Below, piece after piece: positions 1 to 7,504 of a stretch of 10,518 bases of DNA. Where the stretch lies: positions 1-10,518 of the forward strand of contig BDDC01001462.1 in assembly GCA_001662425.1 (NCBI GenBank). The letters are read 5' to 3'. Each line of letters opens with the position of its first letter. Position 1 is the stretch's first letter. This stretch comes from Chlamydomonas sphaeroides (Eukaryota > Chlorophyta > Chlorophyceae > Chlamydomonadales > Chlamydomonadaceae). Below the pieces are notes generated by a model, which was not told the origin of the DNA, ran no database searches, and saw nothing but the letters and a program-made list of their open reading frames with translations. The translations under genes and the position numbers were made by a program.

Positions 1-2607
1 CCCGCCGCACCGTGAGCGACTGGTGCATCTGCAGCAGCACGAACAGGCGGTCCGGGGAGCGGGAGGCGCCGCGGCCCTCGCACACCAGCTTGCCGACCTG
101 GGGCGGTGGGGAACAGGAGCGGTAGCGAGGGGGCAGTAGGGGGCAGGGGGAGGGCAGGAGCGTGTGGATGGACACCCACCTGCCCATGCCAGCATAGCAC
201 GCCTAGCCCATGCCAGCATCGCACGCCCAGCCCATGCCAGCATAGCACGCCCAGCCCATGCCAGCATAGCACGCCCAGCCCATGCCAGCACAGCACGGCT
301 TCCACTGCTGACGCCACCGCATCCTCCTGCACCCCAACAGACAGGTCTGGTCGGCGCTGCGGCTCCCCCTGCCCTGCATGCGCCCCTGCCCTGCATGCGC
401 CCCTGCCCTGGCCCCTCCCTCCCCCTCCCCCTGCCCCTCCTTCCACGAGCTCCGCCCTCCGGCCCCACGGCCGCACCTGCAGCACGAACCGCAGCGAGCG
501 GCTGATGCTCTCGCTGAACGTGACCTCGTCGTACGGCGAAGGCCACACCTGCACGGCACGGGGGGGTCACGAGCGGTCTGGCATGGTCCGGCATGGCACG
601 GCACGGCGCGCTCACCAGGCCCCACCAGCAGCAGAGCCCCAGATCCAGCGCAGCCGCTCACGCAAAGGCCACACGCCGCCCCGGGCTCCGAGCATGCAGC
701 ACCACCCTGACCTCCCCTCCCTCCGCGCACATCCCCACACAACGCGGTGTGCCCGCTCCCACCAGCAGCGCCCGCCTCCAGCCCATGGCACGAACACAGT
801 CTCCCCTCCCTCCCTTGCCCCTTCAGTTCCCCGCCGGCCCCCACCTCCTGCGCCAGCGCCAGCTCCGCCGCCGCGCCCACCAGCAGCACCCGCAGCTGCT
901 CGGCCCAGCCCGACGCCAGCCGCCCCAGCGCCTCGCCGCCGCCGCCGCCCCGCAGCGCCTCCGCCAGCGGGCCGCCCAGCGCGCCCGAGCCGGGGCCGCC
1001 GCCCGAGCCGGCGGGGGAGAGGGAGGATGGGTCCAGGGGGCCGGCCAGGGCGATGAGCATGTCCAGGGCGCGGCCGCGGGCCTGCGAAGAAGAGGATGAG
1101 GGCAGGCGTTGCGGGGTCGTAGGGGACGGAGTGGGGGCCTGGGAGTTGCATAGGGCCAGGGAGGCGGAGGGCAGGAGGCCGGCAGGAGTCAAGGGCATGC
1201 TGGGAGCCCCGCTGCGGGCCCGCCGGAAGGAGCATATGGGAGGCGGCGCGGCGGCGAGAAGGTGCGGCTTTCCCAGGATGCGGCAACGTCGGGGGAATGT
1301 CGGGGCCAGGTACGCTGCCTAGAGGGTTACCCACTGCAGCAGGCGGGCCATGGCCAAGCGATGGCTGGCGCAGCCCTCCTCCCTCTTCCCTTGCCTCCCC
1401 CACCTGCGCGTACGTGTCGAGGCAGCTCACGTGCCTGGCCCGCAGCATGGCCTCCGCCAGCCGCGACACCCGCGCCACGGCGGCCGGCGGCAGCAGCTGC
1501 AGCTCGGGCTGCGCCAGGCTGGCTGCGGGGCGGAGGGAGGTTGGGGGCTGGGGGTTGGGAGCGAGGCTGAAGGGCGCGGGGGTGGACGGTGTGTCCCGCG
1601 GCAGGCGAGGCTGCCGGCTGCAGCAAGAGTCCCAGTGAGGCTGGCGGCCTAGGTGGCCCTCCTGTCAGTACCGCGCAGCTTCAGCCCATCGCCTGGCCAG
1701 CCCGTCTACGGCCCCAACCCCCGGCCCCCAGCCCCATGAACCTCCTCCTCCCCCTTCCCCCTGACTGATCCCCTACCCACCCGCCAGGCTGGCCGGCGAG
1801 GCCTTGTCCGCCAGCCATGCAGCACTGGGCAGCCGTGCTGCGCCGTGCTGCGCCAGCACGCCCGCGAACTCCGTCTCGCAGTCGCGCATGGCCCTGTCGT
1901 ACAGGGAGCAGGCGGCGTCGTACGCCTGACATGGGAGAGCCGGGGGAGGCGAGGCAGGTCACGGGTGGTCGGTTGGTGACCGTGGTGGGATGTTGGATGA
2001 ATGGCAGTGCGGGCACAGGCAGGGGACGGTGCTCCGGGATCCGGTGGTCCTTTCGGCGCCATGGAAGCGGCAATCGGCAATCAGGCGGCGGCCCTGGGTG
2101 CGGCAGCATGCCATGGAATATCATGGAATGCCATGGAAGCGCGGCATTCAGGTTGTGGCCCTGCAGAAGGCCACCGCCCATTGCACCAATTCTCAAGACC
2201 TCAGGATATGCGTCCGTGCACGTGGCCGTTCGGCAGTACATCAGCGTTGCATGCCCACACACACACACACACATGTGGGGCCAGCATAGGTACGTTTGCG
2301 TCGCGTCGCGAACCGGGCGTGCTGTGCTGGGGCCGTGTTGTGTTGCGCGATTACTCGTTAGCTTAGAGCGTGCGCGCGCGCCGACGGGTGCTGCGGCCTG
2401 CCTTCTACACCGACAACATCTCCCAACGTCATCACATATCCGTATGCGGGTTGGGACGGGCCGGGATGTCGAACCTACTTATGGCGGCGTTTGGGCTTCG
2501 CTCCCGCACTGGTGCACCGCTCTTGGCTGCATTCCTGCCTGCCTGTCGCACGGCTAATATGCCAATCCCCCAGGGCGTCGTGTGTCGGGCATATGTTAAT
2601 TATTACG

Positions 2608-2660
<53 letters not shown>

Positions 2661-3493
2661 GGGGCCAGCCATGAGGCGGCTGTGCCGTACATACCTGTGC
2701 CACGGCGTCCCCTCCACCCGCCTCCGAGTGCGTCTCCAGGTGCTCCAGCGCCTCCTCCAGCGAGCCCACCTGCCGTGCGGAGTACGGCGCCCGCGTTGTA
2801 CTACACATGCAGGTTGCACGAGACGGCGCCGCGTCGACGGACTACGGCGCCCCGCGCCGCTACACGGGTAGCTGACGAGCCAGCCATCCGAAGCAGCGCT
2901 GTGAAATGACGTGCCGCGTGTTTGCACGTGGGCGGTAAACCGGTGATATGACACGGCTCAATATGCCGTGGTGGGACAACGGTCAAGCAGCCGGGCAGCC
3001 AGCAAGCTTCCGCCCGACAGCGGATGGACGGTGCGGTACCACCACACGGGCCGCACCGCATTGAGGAAGGACTCAAGCTGGGTATCGGTGCGACCCGGGC
3101 CCAGCCGCAGCACGGCTTCGATCTGCGGCGCAGAGGCGGGAGCAAGGAAGCGGGTTTGAACCAACGGATGAAGGGGTGGAGCATGTTCCAAGGACCCCAG
3201 AGCCCGCTGGCACTGTATGTCCTGGGCGCAAGGCAGGGCTCGGCGAGCACCTTGCGTGTGGTGTCTATGTGCTGCAGCAGCGCCTCCGTGGCCGACTTGG
3301 CCTGCTTGATGTTGTCCTCGGCCCAGGTGAGGGCCGTGGCGCGGTCATGGATGGGCGCGAGCTTGGCGTTCAGCTCTGCGAGCTTGTCGCGCAGAGCCCG
3401 GAGCACGCCCTCGCCCTCAGCAGCCAGGCGGGCATGTAGCTGTATGGCGGTGCTGAGCTGCTCCGCTTGCGCGGCCAGCGCATTGTGCGACAT
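1..3493 (-). CDS. EXO70: Exocyst complex subunit Exo70, N-terminal part (gene continues past the left edge)
   Basis: Exo70 is the exocyst subunit that binds plasma-membrane phosphoinositides and tethers secretory vesicles before fusion. Eight minus-strand exons join in phase: 3251-3493, 3057-3122, 2695-2769, 1781-1925, 1404-1522, 845-1081, 477-548 and about 11-97, giving about 348 residues; all junctions are phase 0 except the phase-1 intron 1523-1780. Family signatures run in the expected order: N-terminal coiled coil with ATEALLQHIDTTRK (residues 68-81), a GPGRTDTQLESFLNA stretch (89-103), YDAACSLYDRAMRDCETEF (130-148), a RLAEAMLRARHVSCLDTYA helix (197-215), WAEQLRVLL (275-283), and RSPDRLFVLLQMHQSL (332-347), which matches the 'RSPEKLF-LLDMYE-L' block of plant Exo70. 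The ATG at 3493 is the first in frame and gives a normal Exo70 N-terminus. About 300 C-terminal residues, including the basic membrane-binding end, lie outside the window. A Gly/Ala-rich insert (about 233-273) replaces part of the conserved middle. Confidence 0.86.
183..298. repeat. 24-bp minisatellite, about five copies, in Exo70 intron 7
   Basis: The core CATGCCAGCATAGCACGCC recurs at 185, 209, 233, 257 and 281, exactly 24 bp apart, with a few substitutions (CATCGCACG in copy 2, CACAGCACGG in copy 5). The array lies inside the intron 98-476. Because 24 is a multiple of three, every frame crossing it shows an eight-residue periodic peptide; this is a by-product and not coding evidence. There are no spacers. 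Confidence 0.9.
366..414. repeat. 17-bp tandem repeat, about 2.6 copies, in Exo70 intron 7
   Basis: CCCCTGCCCTGCATGCG occurs at about 367 and again 17 bp later, with a partial third copy ending near 414. It sits in the same intron as the 24-bp array, and on the transcribed (minus) strand both lie just after the exon 477-548. Confidence 0.75.
2056..2143. repeat. Cluster of CCATGGAA direct and near-palindromic repeats in Exo70 intron 3
   Basis: GCCATGGAAGCG appears near 2059 and again near 2132, and between them CCATGGAATAT and CATGGAATG follow one another. CCATGG is its own reverse complement, so the stretch 2105-2143 can also be drawn as imperfect hairpins. It lies wholly within the intron 1926-2694. 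No function can be assigned. Confidence 0.6.
2256..2285. repeat. Short (CA)n microsatellite followed by ATGTGGGGCCAGC
   Basis: About eight CA units (2256-2272) are followed directly by ATGTGGGGCCAGC (2273-2285). The same junction recurs at the longer array 2609-2669 in the same Exo70 intron, so the two look like related copies and not independent microsatellites. Confidence 0.85.
2609..2669. repeat. Long (AC)24 microsatellite followed by ATGTGGGGCCAGC
   Basis: An uninterrupted (AC)24 run spans 2609-2656 and is followed by ATGTGGGGCCAGC (2657-2669), identical to the sequence after the shorter array at 2256-2272. On the transcribed strand the array lies only about 25 bp after the donor of exon 2695-2769, so the pre-mRNA carries a long (GU)n run close to the 5' splice site. 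Confidence 0.92.
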
Positions 3494-3538
3494 CGTGTGC
3501 TCGCCGCGGCAGAAGACACGCCGCGAGCGAACAATCTA

Positions 3539-3543
3539 TTACA
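3539..3543 (-). terminator. Possible TGTAA polyadenylation signal
   Basis: TGTAA is the usual polyadenylation signal of Chlamydomonas-type algae. Reading the minus strand downward from 5391, this is the first TGTAA I find. It lies only about 46 nt before the Exo70 ATG, so it could end an upstream minus-strand transcript, or simply be a chance pentamer in the Exo70 leader. Confidence 0.2.
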
Positions 3544-3634
3544 TATGTAGCATGTGGAGTTGCTAGGGAGAACTGCGGAGCAACAGGCCCTCGGCCCGAG
3601 TTTGACACCAACAGCTGCAGCTGGCCCAGGCTCC

Positions 3635-3645
3635 TGATATATTAA
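3635..3645 (-). promoter_or_regulatory. TATA-like element upstream of Exo70
   Basis: On the minus strand the sequence reads TTAATATATCAGG, an AT-rich island in GC-rich DNA about 145 nt before the Exo70 ATG at 3493. Spacing and sequence suit a core promoter with a leader of roughly 110 nt. No other regulatory motif is claimed. Confidence 0.3.
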
Positions 3646-4228
3646 GACTGTTTGCTTATGTAGCTCCTTGCAATGTTGGGCAGTTGCGGGCAGGTCGCCA
3701 GCCACGTAGGATCCACACCCGGACACGCCACCCACTAAGCCAGGCTCCCCTGCAGGCCCCTGCCAACTGCCCACGGGCTCACACTACCGAACCGCTGCTC
3801 AGCAATTGCAGCGTTGCCGCGGGGTGGTCCTCGCTGTACGAGGTAGGCAGCGCTGACCGTCGGATACCCGCCATGCTGGCACCAACTGCTACCATGGAAG
3901 TCTGTCACTGACGCCTTGGACGGCCTTGCTGAGCTGTTGTATGTGTGAACGGAACTTGTGCCGAGCGCTGCCGTACACGCACCGTCTTTTAGGCAATGCG
4001 TAAGCCGTACAAACGCAGAGCAGCAGTAACACACAGAACTTGTACGTATAGCCCCCTGTCGCAGGTTCGTTCCCGTTCGTGAATATAAGCAACTGGTCGT
4101 CAAGAGCCACCTCCGGCCATCATGTGTCTTTAGCAAGAGCGCCCACTGCCGCTTGCGTACTCCCCTTTACGGGAGAGGCGAGGAACGCAGGCATGCGATC
4201 CATAGGGCCCCCCAACCGTGGAACTCAC

Positions 4229-4328
4229 CTACACCGTTGGCAGCTGCGTGGGCCTTGCAGTACATGGGGGGCGCGGCACGCCGCCAGCCAGGGGCTAGTT
4301 GCCCGCCCAGTATCCCCTTGCCGTACAC
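4229..4328 (-). CDS. Orphan candidate exon of an unidentified gene
   Basis: The segment is bounded by CTGCAG as acceptor and G|GTGAGT, a consensus donor, on the minus strand. It is open in phase 0 for 33 codons plus one base, beginning VYGKGILGGQLAPGW and ending CKAHAAANGV. Of the other two frames, one has a stop inside the segment and the other reads as an unremarkable Arg/Cys-rich peptide. The AAANG end faintly resembles the start of an ankyrin helix, but I do not recognise the family. It shares a reading frame with the candidate at 4600-4772, and an uninterrupted frame runs 4167-4772, so the two could belong to one gene. I found no partner exon that takes over at phase 1 downstream. Confidence 0.35.
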
Positions 4329-4599
4329 CTGCAGTATGAGGAGCAGGGTGACTCGACAGGCGGCCCCAAGCCGCCTGGCATTGCTTGCCAAGCCCAGCCC
4401 TGGGCGTGCGTGCCCTCGCATCGCCTGCTCACGTTGGCAAGTGCAGGAGGCCCTCCTGGGCGAGTGCGCTAGCTGTGCGGGTGCGCTGCGTGTGGGCGGC
4501 CGAGTGTGCGCGTCCGGGGCGCATCGAGGAGCCCTTGCAGTCAGGCCGTGATGATTAACACGACACGACAATGCGAACAGTGCGAGGGCCGGATGACAC

Positions 4600-4772
4600 C
4601 TTGCGCACAAGATGCCTATCACGGGCCTCCAGATGGCTTCGATTTCATTCGCTTGGTTTGGGTTCCTGCTATGTTGCAACAGCGCGTCCAGCGGCGTTCC
4701 GTAACCGTCACGCTCTGCCGCAACATCCACATCCTCTCGGCTTCCGTTCAGCACCCAATCGCAAGCTACCAT
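4600..4772 (-). CDS. Candidate coding piece with weak ankyrin-repeat character
   Basis: From the ATG at 4772 the minus strand encodes MVACDWVLNGSREDVDVAAE, then DGYGTPLDALLQHSRN, then NEIEAIWRPVIGILCA, followed by a possible donor AG|GTGTCA at 4600. The pattern resembles an ankyrin repeat: an acidic 'D-V-A--DG-G-TPLDA' turn and first helix, then an 'EI---I--IL' second helix. Composition is less GC-biased than in neighbouring exons. What remains unsettled is whether this is a first exon, an internal exon (an acceptor TAG lies just before the CDW stretch), or part of an unspliced frame running on to 4167. It may be a gene remnant. Confidence 0.33.
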
Positions 4773-5391
4773 CGGTACACAGTGCTTGACAACCCAGCGC
4801 TCTCGGCACCACCGACGGCACAGGGTACATGCCGAAACGCTCCCGGAACGCTCGCTAGTCAGTCCAGGTGCAGGCCCTGCCTATCGCCAGCCCTACGTGA
4901 CCCCAGGCACTCGGACCGCTCCGCCTTCCACCGCTTGCCCCGGCGGCCGTATGCCCCCTCCCCGCCAACCGCCAGCCGCCAAACCCCAACCGCCGGGGCA
5001 ACATGCGCCGCAGCCCCTCGGCGCGGCACATGGCGGCTTAGCAAGCCGACACCGAGCGCCCGCTGGCCGAGTTGAGTCCTAGCACCGCAGCCGCTGCCAG
5101 GAGCGGCCCCGGGCCTCACACCGCTCCAATGCGGCTGCTGCAGCTCCCGCCGCTGGGTCGCCACCACCGCGGCGGACTGGCCCAAGCCTCCCCTGCCTGC
5201 TGGAACCATCTGCCCTGCTGCCGGTGAGCGCTGCCTAGGCCGCCACCACGGCGTGCGGCTGCCGCGCCCTCGTGTTTCCGCTGCGGACGCATCCTCGTAT
5301 CAACTGCGGCCGCGGGTTGCCGCCGGCCGCCCTCCGCCCTCACCGCCTCTACGTTCCACGCACCGGCATCGGCCCACGCCGCACGCCTCCC

Positions 5392-6516
5392 TCATCTCCC
5401 CGCCGCCGCCGCTGCTGCCCGGCTGCGTGCCGTCGCAGACCGCGCCACCTCGGCCGACTCCCTATCTGCCTCGTCGTCCCCAAGGGACACGTACTCGGGC
5501 TTGGCGGCCTGCGGGGGCCAGGGCGCGTATTGGCCGTTGGGAACAATACCGACCCCAAAGTACCGCCCCCATGCCAGCAAGGACCAGAGGCGTGGAATTG
5601 CGCATGGCCGGCTGCGTCCGCCTCTGGGGGCCGCCGCTAACCAACTCGGCAGCGCGTGCCGGCCTTGGCACACAACGCGGCCTAGGACTAACGAGCGGAG
5701 GTGGTTGTACGCGGCCAGGCGACGCCCGCTGGGGCGCACCTGCATGCACTTGTGCATGGAGATCTCCATTTTGAGGTAGCCCGTGTAGAAGATGGGCATG
5801 ATCTGAAGGTGGGCGGCGCGGCACAGGCACAGCGCAGGGCAGCCAGGGTCGGCCCGGGATTGCAGGATGGGCCGTGAGGCGATGCGGCGAGGCGCCCGTG
5901 CTGGGGATGGGCATGATGTCGGTACGGGAGGTGCTCAGGCCGCAGGTCTCGTGTCGCGGCGCGTGCGGAGTAAGGGCGTAGCGCGACCACAGCCGGGACC
6001 GGACGGGATGGCGGGTAGCGGCGTAAGGTCTTGGGCACGGGCATCGGCAGCAAGCGGTACGGCCGTTCAGGGCTGCGAGCACAACGTGGTGTGGGCTCCC
6101 GCGCTGCTGAAGCCGCGGGCAGGCATGCAGCGCCGCAGCTGCCGCTTGGGCGCTGCGTGCGCCGGAAGCAGGCGGGCCCAAACCCTAGGACGTTGCCTCG
6201 CCACGCCCCACGGCGTGCCCTCGGCCGCGACAGCTCCCCCGCCCCACATCCACCGTTGCGCACTGCTGTGATGGCGCACCGTTAGCGCTGTGCGCGCCGA
6301 GGCGCTGAAACTGTGCCTGAAAGAGGGCGAGTACTTCCACGCGGCCCAGTATAGACCGCTCGCCAGCACGGATGCCTTTGCTGCCGCAAACGCGCCTTCG
6401 AACATGGCATGGCCTGCAACGTACGCTTGTCATATGAATTTCATCATCGCACGCGAGGGCAGCTGCCGTGGTTGCGCACCTAAGCAGTCTTGTCCAAGCT
6501 CGTGGTTTGGGTCCAT
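5392..6516 (-). CDS. Small two-pass membrane protein of unknown family (four exons, complete)
   Basis: The model is 6480-6516, 6280-6413, 5740-5802 and 5392-5508 on the minus strand. Every junction keeps phase (intron 1 is phase 1 and rebuilds a Gly; introns 2 and 3 are phase 0), giving about 116 residues ending in TGA at 5392. The protein starts MDPNHELGQDCLG, then has a likely membrane segment (about residues 20-38, AFAAAKASVLASGLYWAAW), a KYSPSFRHSFSASARTA loop (39-55), a second likely segment (about 52-67, containing LTIMPIFYTGYL), a Met/Lys-rich KMEISMHKCMQ stretch, and an acidic then Ala-rich tail (KPEYVSLGDDEADRE, 81-95). The loop-plus-second-segment pattern looks conserved-domain-like, but I cannot name the family. 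Intron 3 (5509-5739) is 231 nt with no in-frame stop, so retention would give about 193 residues. The start ATG is the only one that joins exon 2 in phase. Confidence 0.7.
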
Positions 6517-6811
6517 GGCAGGCCGCAGCTAGGAGAGCGAGTCCGAGCAGATGGAAGCGAGCATGCGCCGTGACGTGCTAGCCGGCGATGTGACAGGGCA
6601 GAAGCGATGTAAGCCGATGAGGAAGGCAATGAGGTCGCTAGGCGGCCGCCTGCAAAACTGAATTGCGGAACGGGTGGCTGCCGTAACCCAAGCCGCCCTG
6701 CCCATTGTTGCCCAGCCCGGCAGCCCCGCCCAGTCCCCCTCCTCCCACTCTGGTCCTCCCGATCTCCTTCGCTACACACTGATCCCCGTCCCGGCCGGCT
6801 AAACCCCGCCC

Positions 6812-6825
6812 AAATTCTTTAAATG
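6812..6825 (-). promoter_or_regulatory. TATA-like element upstream of the small membrane-protein gene
   Basis: On the minus strand the sequence reads CATTTAAAGAATTTG, about 300 nt before the ATG at 6516. It is one of the few AT-rich islands in the intergenic region and points the right way. It would imply a leader of roughly 270 nt or an unseen 5' UTR intron. Confidence 0.22.
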
Positions 6826-7400
6826 CTGCCTGTCCAAGCTCCTACAGCATACCCCGTACGTGACTTGGCCCTTGTTCAAAGCCATTTGTGTACGCGCACT
6901 TGACTCCACAATTCTGCTCGGCATCATCAAGAACCAGCTGATAGCGTAATAGGGAACCTGAGGTTACCGCCAGTATTGACAGCCCGAGGATTGCTCCGCA
7001 TCGGCACCCAGGCCCTTCCAGACACCAGGTACGCTGGTAGGCGAAGCAGGGCGGATGTGCAGGCGGCCCCCTTCCTCACGACCTAACGTGGTCTGGTCAG
7101 GGTGGCCTCTTTTTGGGGCGAGCCATGCACCCATGCGCAGCTGGGGAGGTTTGACCTCTTCCGCTCTTCGGGCCCCGGCGGCGATGGTTTCACGGAGGGG
7201 GCGGAACGTTTGGGTTCCTCTGTCACGCATGTGAACTGGCTCCAACGTGCGGTGATGTGTTCCTATGGGATGCATATAGCACCCTTGCTGGCTGCTGCCC
7301 CTGTCACTGCTGTCACGAGCCTGGCACCGACCGCGGGCATGTCAGCCCGTGTGGCCACATGCAGGCACGGCAGTACCACGACCGGTTTTGGAGCAGGCAA

Positions 7401-7418
7401 ATTTTACATTATTATACA
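7401..7418 (+). promoter_or_regulatory. TATA-like element upstream of the receptor-like gene
   Basis: ATTTTACATTATTATACA lies about 90 nt before the ATG at 7505 and is the most AT-rich stretch near that start. A core promoter here would give a leader of about 60 nt, typical for a compact algal gene. Confidence 0.3.
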
Positions 7419-7419
7419 C

Positions 7420-7436
7420 GCAGGAGCGAATCCTGC
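7420..7436 (+). other. Small hairpin in the leader or promoter of the receptor-like gene
   Basis: GCAGGA and TCCTGC pair perfectly across a five-base GCGAA loop. It follows directly after the TATA-like island. A six-base-pair stem is short and could be chance. Confidence 0.3.
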
Positions 7437-7504
7437 ATGTTCTATCGCGGTCGCACGTACATTATGCGCGCAGCGAGTGTCATGACAACGCCTTACTGAA
7501 AGCG

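Larger units (their letters stand above)
3494..5391. other. Stretch of about 1.9 kb with no complete gene model
   Basis: This lies between the Exo70 start codon and the stop of the small membrane-protein gene, both on the minus strand. It should hold the Exo70 promoter and 5' UTR at its left end and the 3' UTR of the small gene at its right end. In between are two candidate coding pieces listed separately (4229-4328 and 4600-4772). A further minus-strand open frame at about 3889-4110 carries a hydrophobic run (FCVLLLLCVCTAYAL) but has no ATG, and I could not join it to the others in phase. From about 4800 to 5391 I see only GC-rich frames without recognisable protein features. Confidence 0.5.
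6517..7504. other. Intergenic region between divergent genes
   Basis: About 990 bp separates the start codons of the minus-strand small membrane-protein gene and the plus-strand receptor-like gene. It is noticeably less GC-rich than the exons, has several AT-rich spots (around 6811-6823 and 7401-7418), and contains only short unconvincing frames. The arrangement suggests a shared or back-to-back promoter. I see no RNA gene in it. Confidence 0.55.

Noticed and set aside
183..298. Regularly spaced repeats resembling a CRISPR array
   Set aside because: The repeats are directly adjacent with no unique spacers, and the sequence lies in a eukaryotic intron.
106..1056. Long plus-strand open frame of about 316 residues over the left end
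   Set aside because: It is antisense to Exo70 exons and introns, is Pro/Ala/Arg low complexity, and owes its length to high GC and the 24-bp repeat.
2440..2500. Minus-strand GGTTCGACATC, resembling a tRNA or SINE B box
   Set aside because: The flanks do not pair as a T-arm, the final base of the box does not fit, and no A box or acceptor stem is visible at a suitable distance.
3889..4110. Minus-strand frame of 73 residues with a hydrophobic run
   Set aside because: It lacks an ATG, has no family resemblance, and I could not join it in phase to the neighbouring candidate exons; mentioned only within the gap description.
4859..5209. Minus-strand frame of 116 residues in the gap
   Set aside because: It is Arg/Gly/Ala-rich without domain pattern or supporting splice sites, as expected by chance in GC-rich DNA.
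6290..6532. Plus-strand frame with ALKLCLKEGEYFHAAQ, which reads like real protein
   Set aside because: It is antisense to exon 2 of the small membrane-protein gene, where the minus strand has matching splice sites and phase. The plus strand has no partner exons.
7102..7485. Plus-strand frame of 127 residues upstream of the receptor-like gene
   Set aside because: It has no recognisable features and overlaps the likely promoter and leader; its composition looks non-coding.
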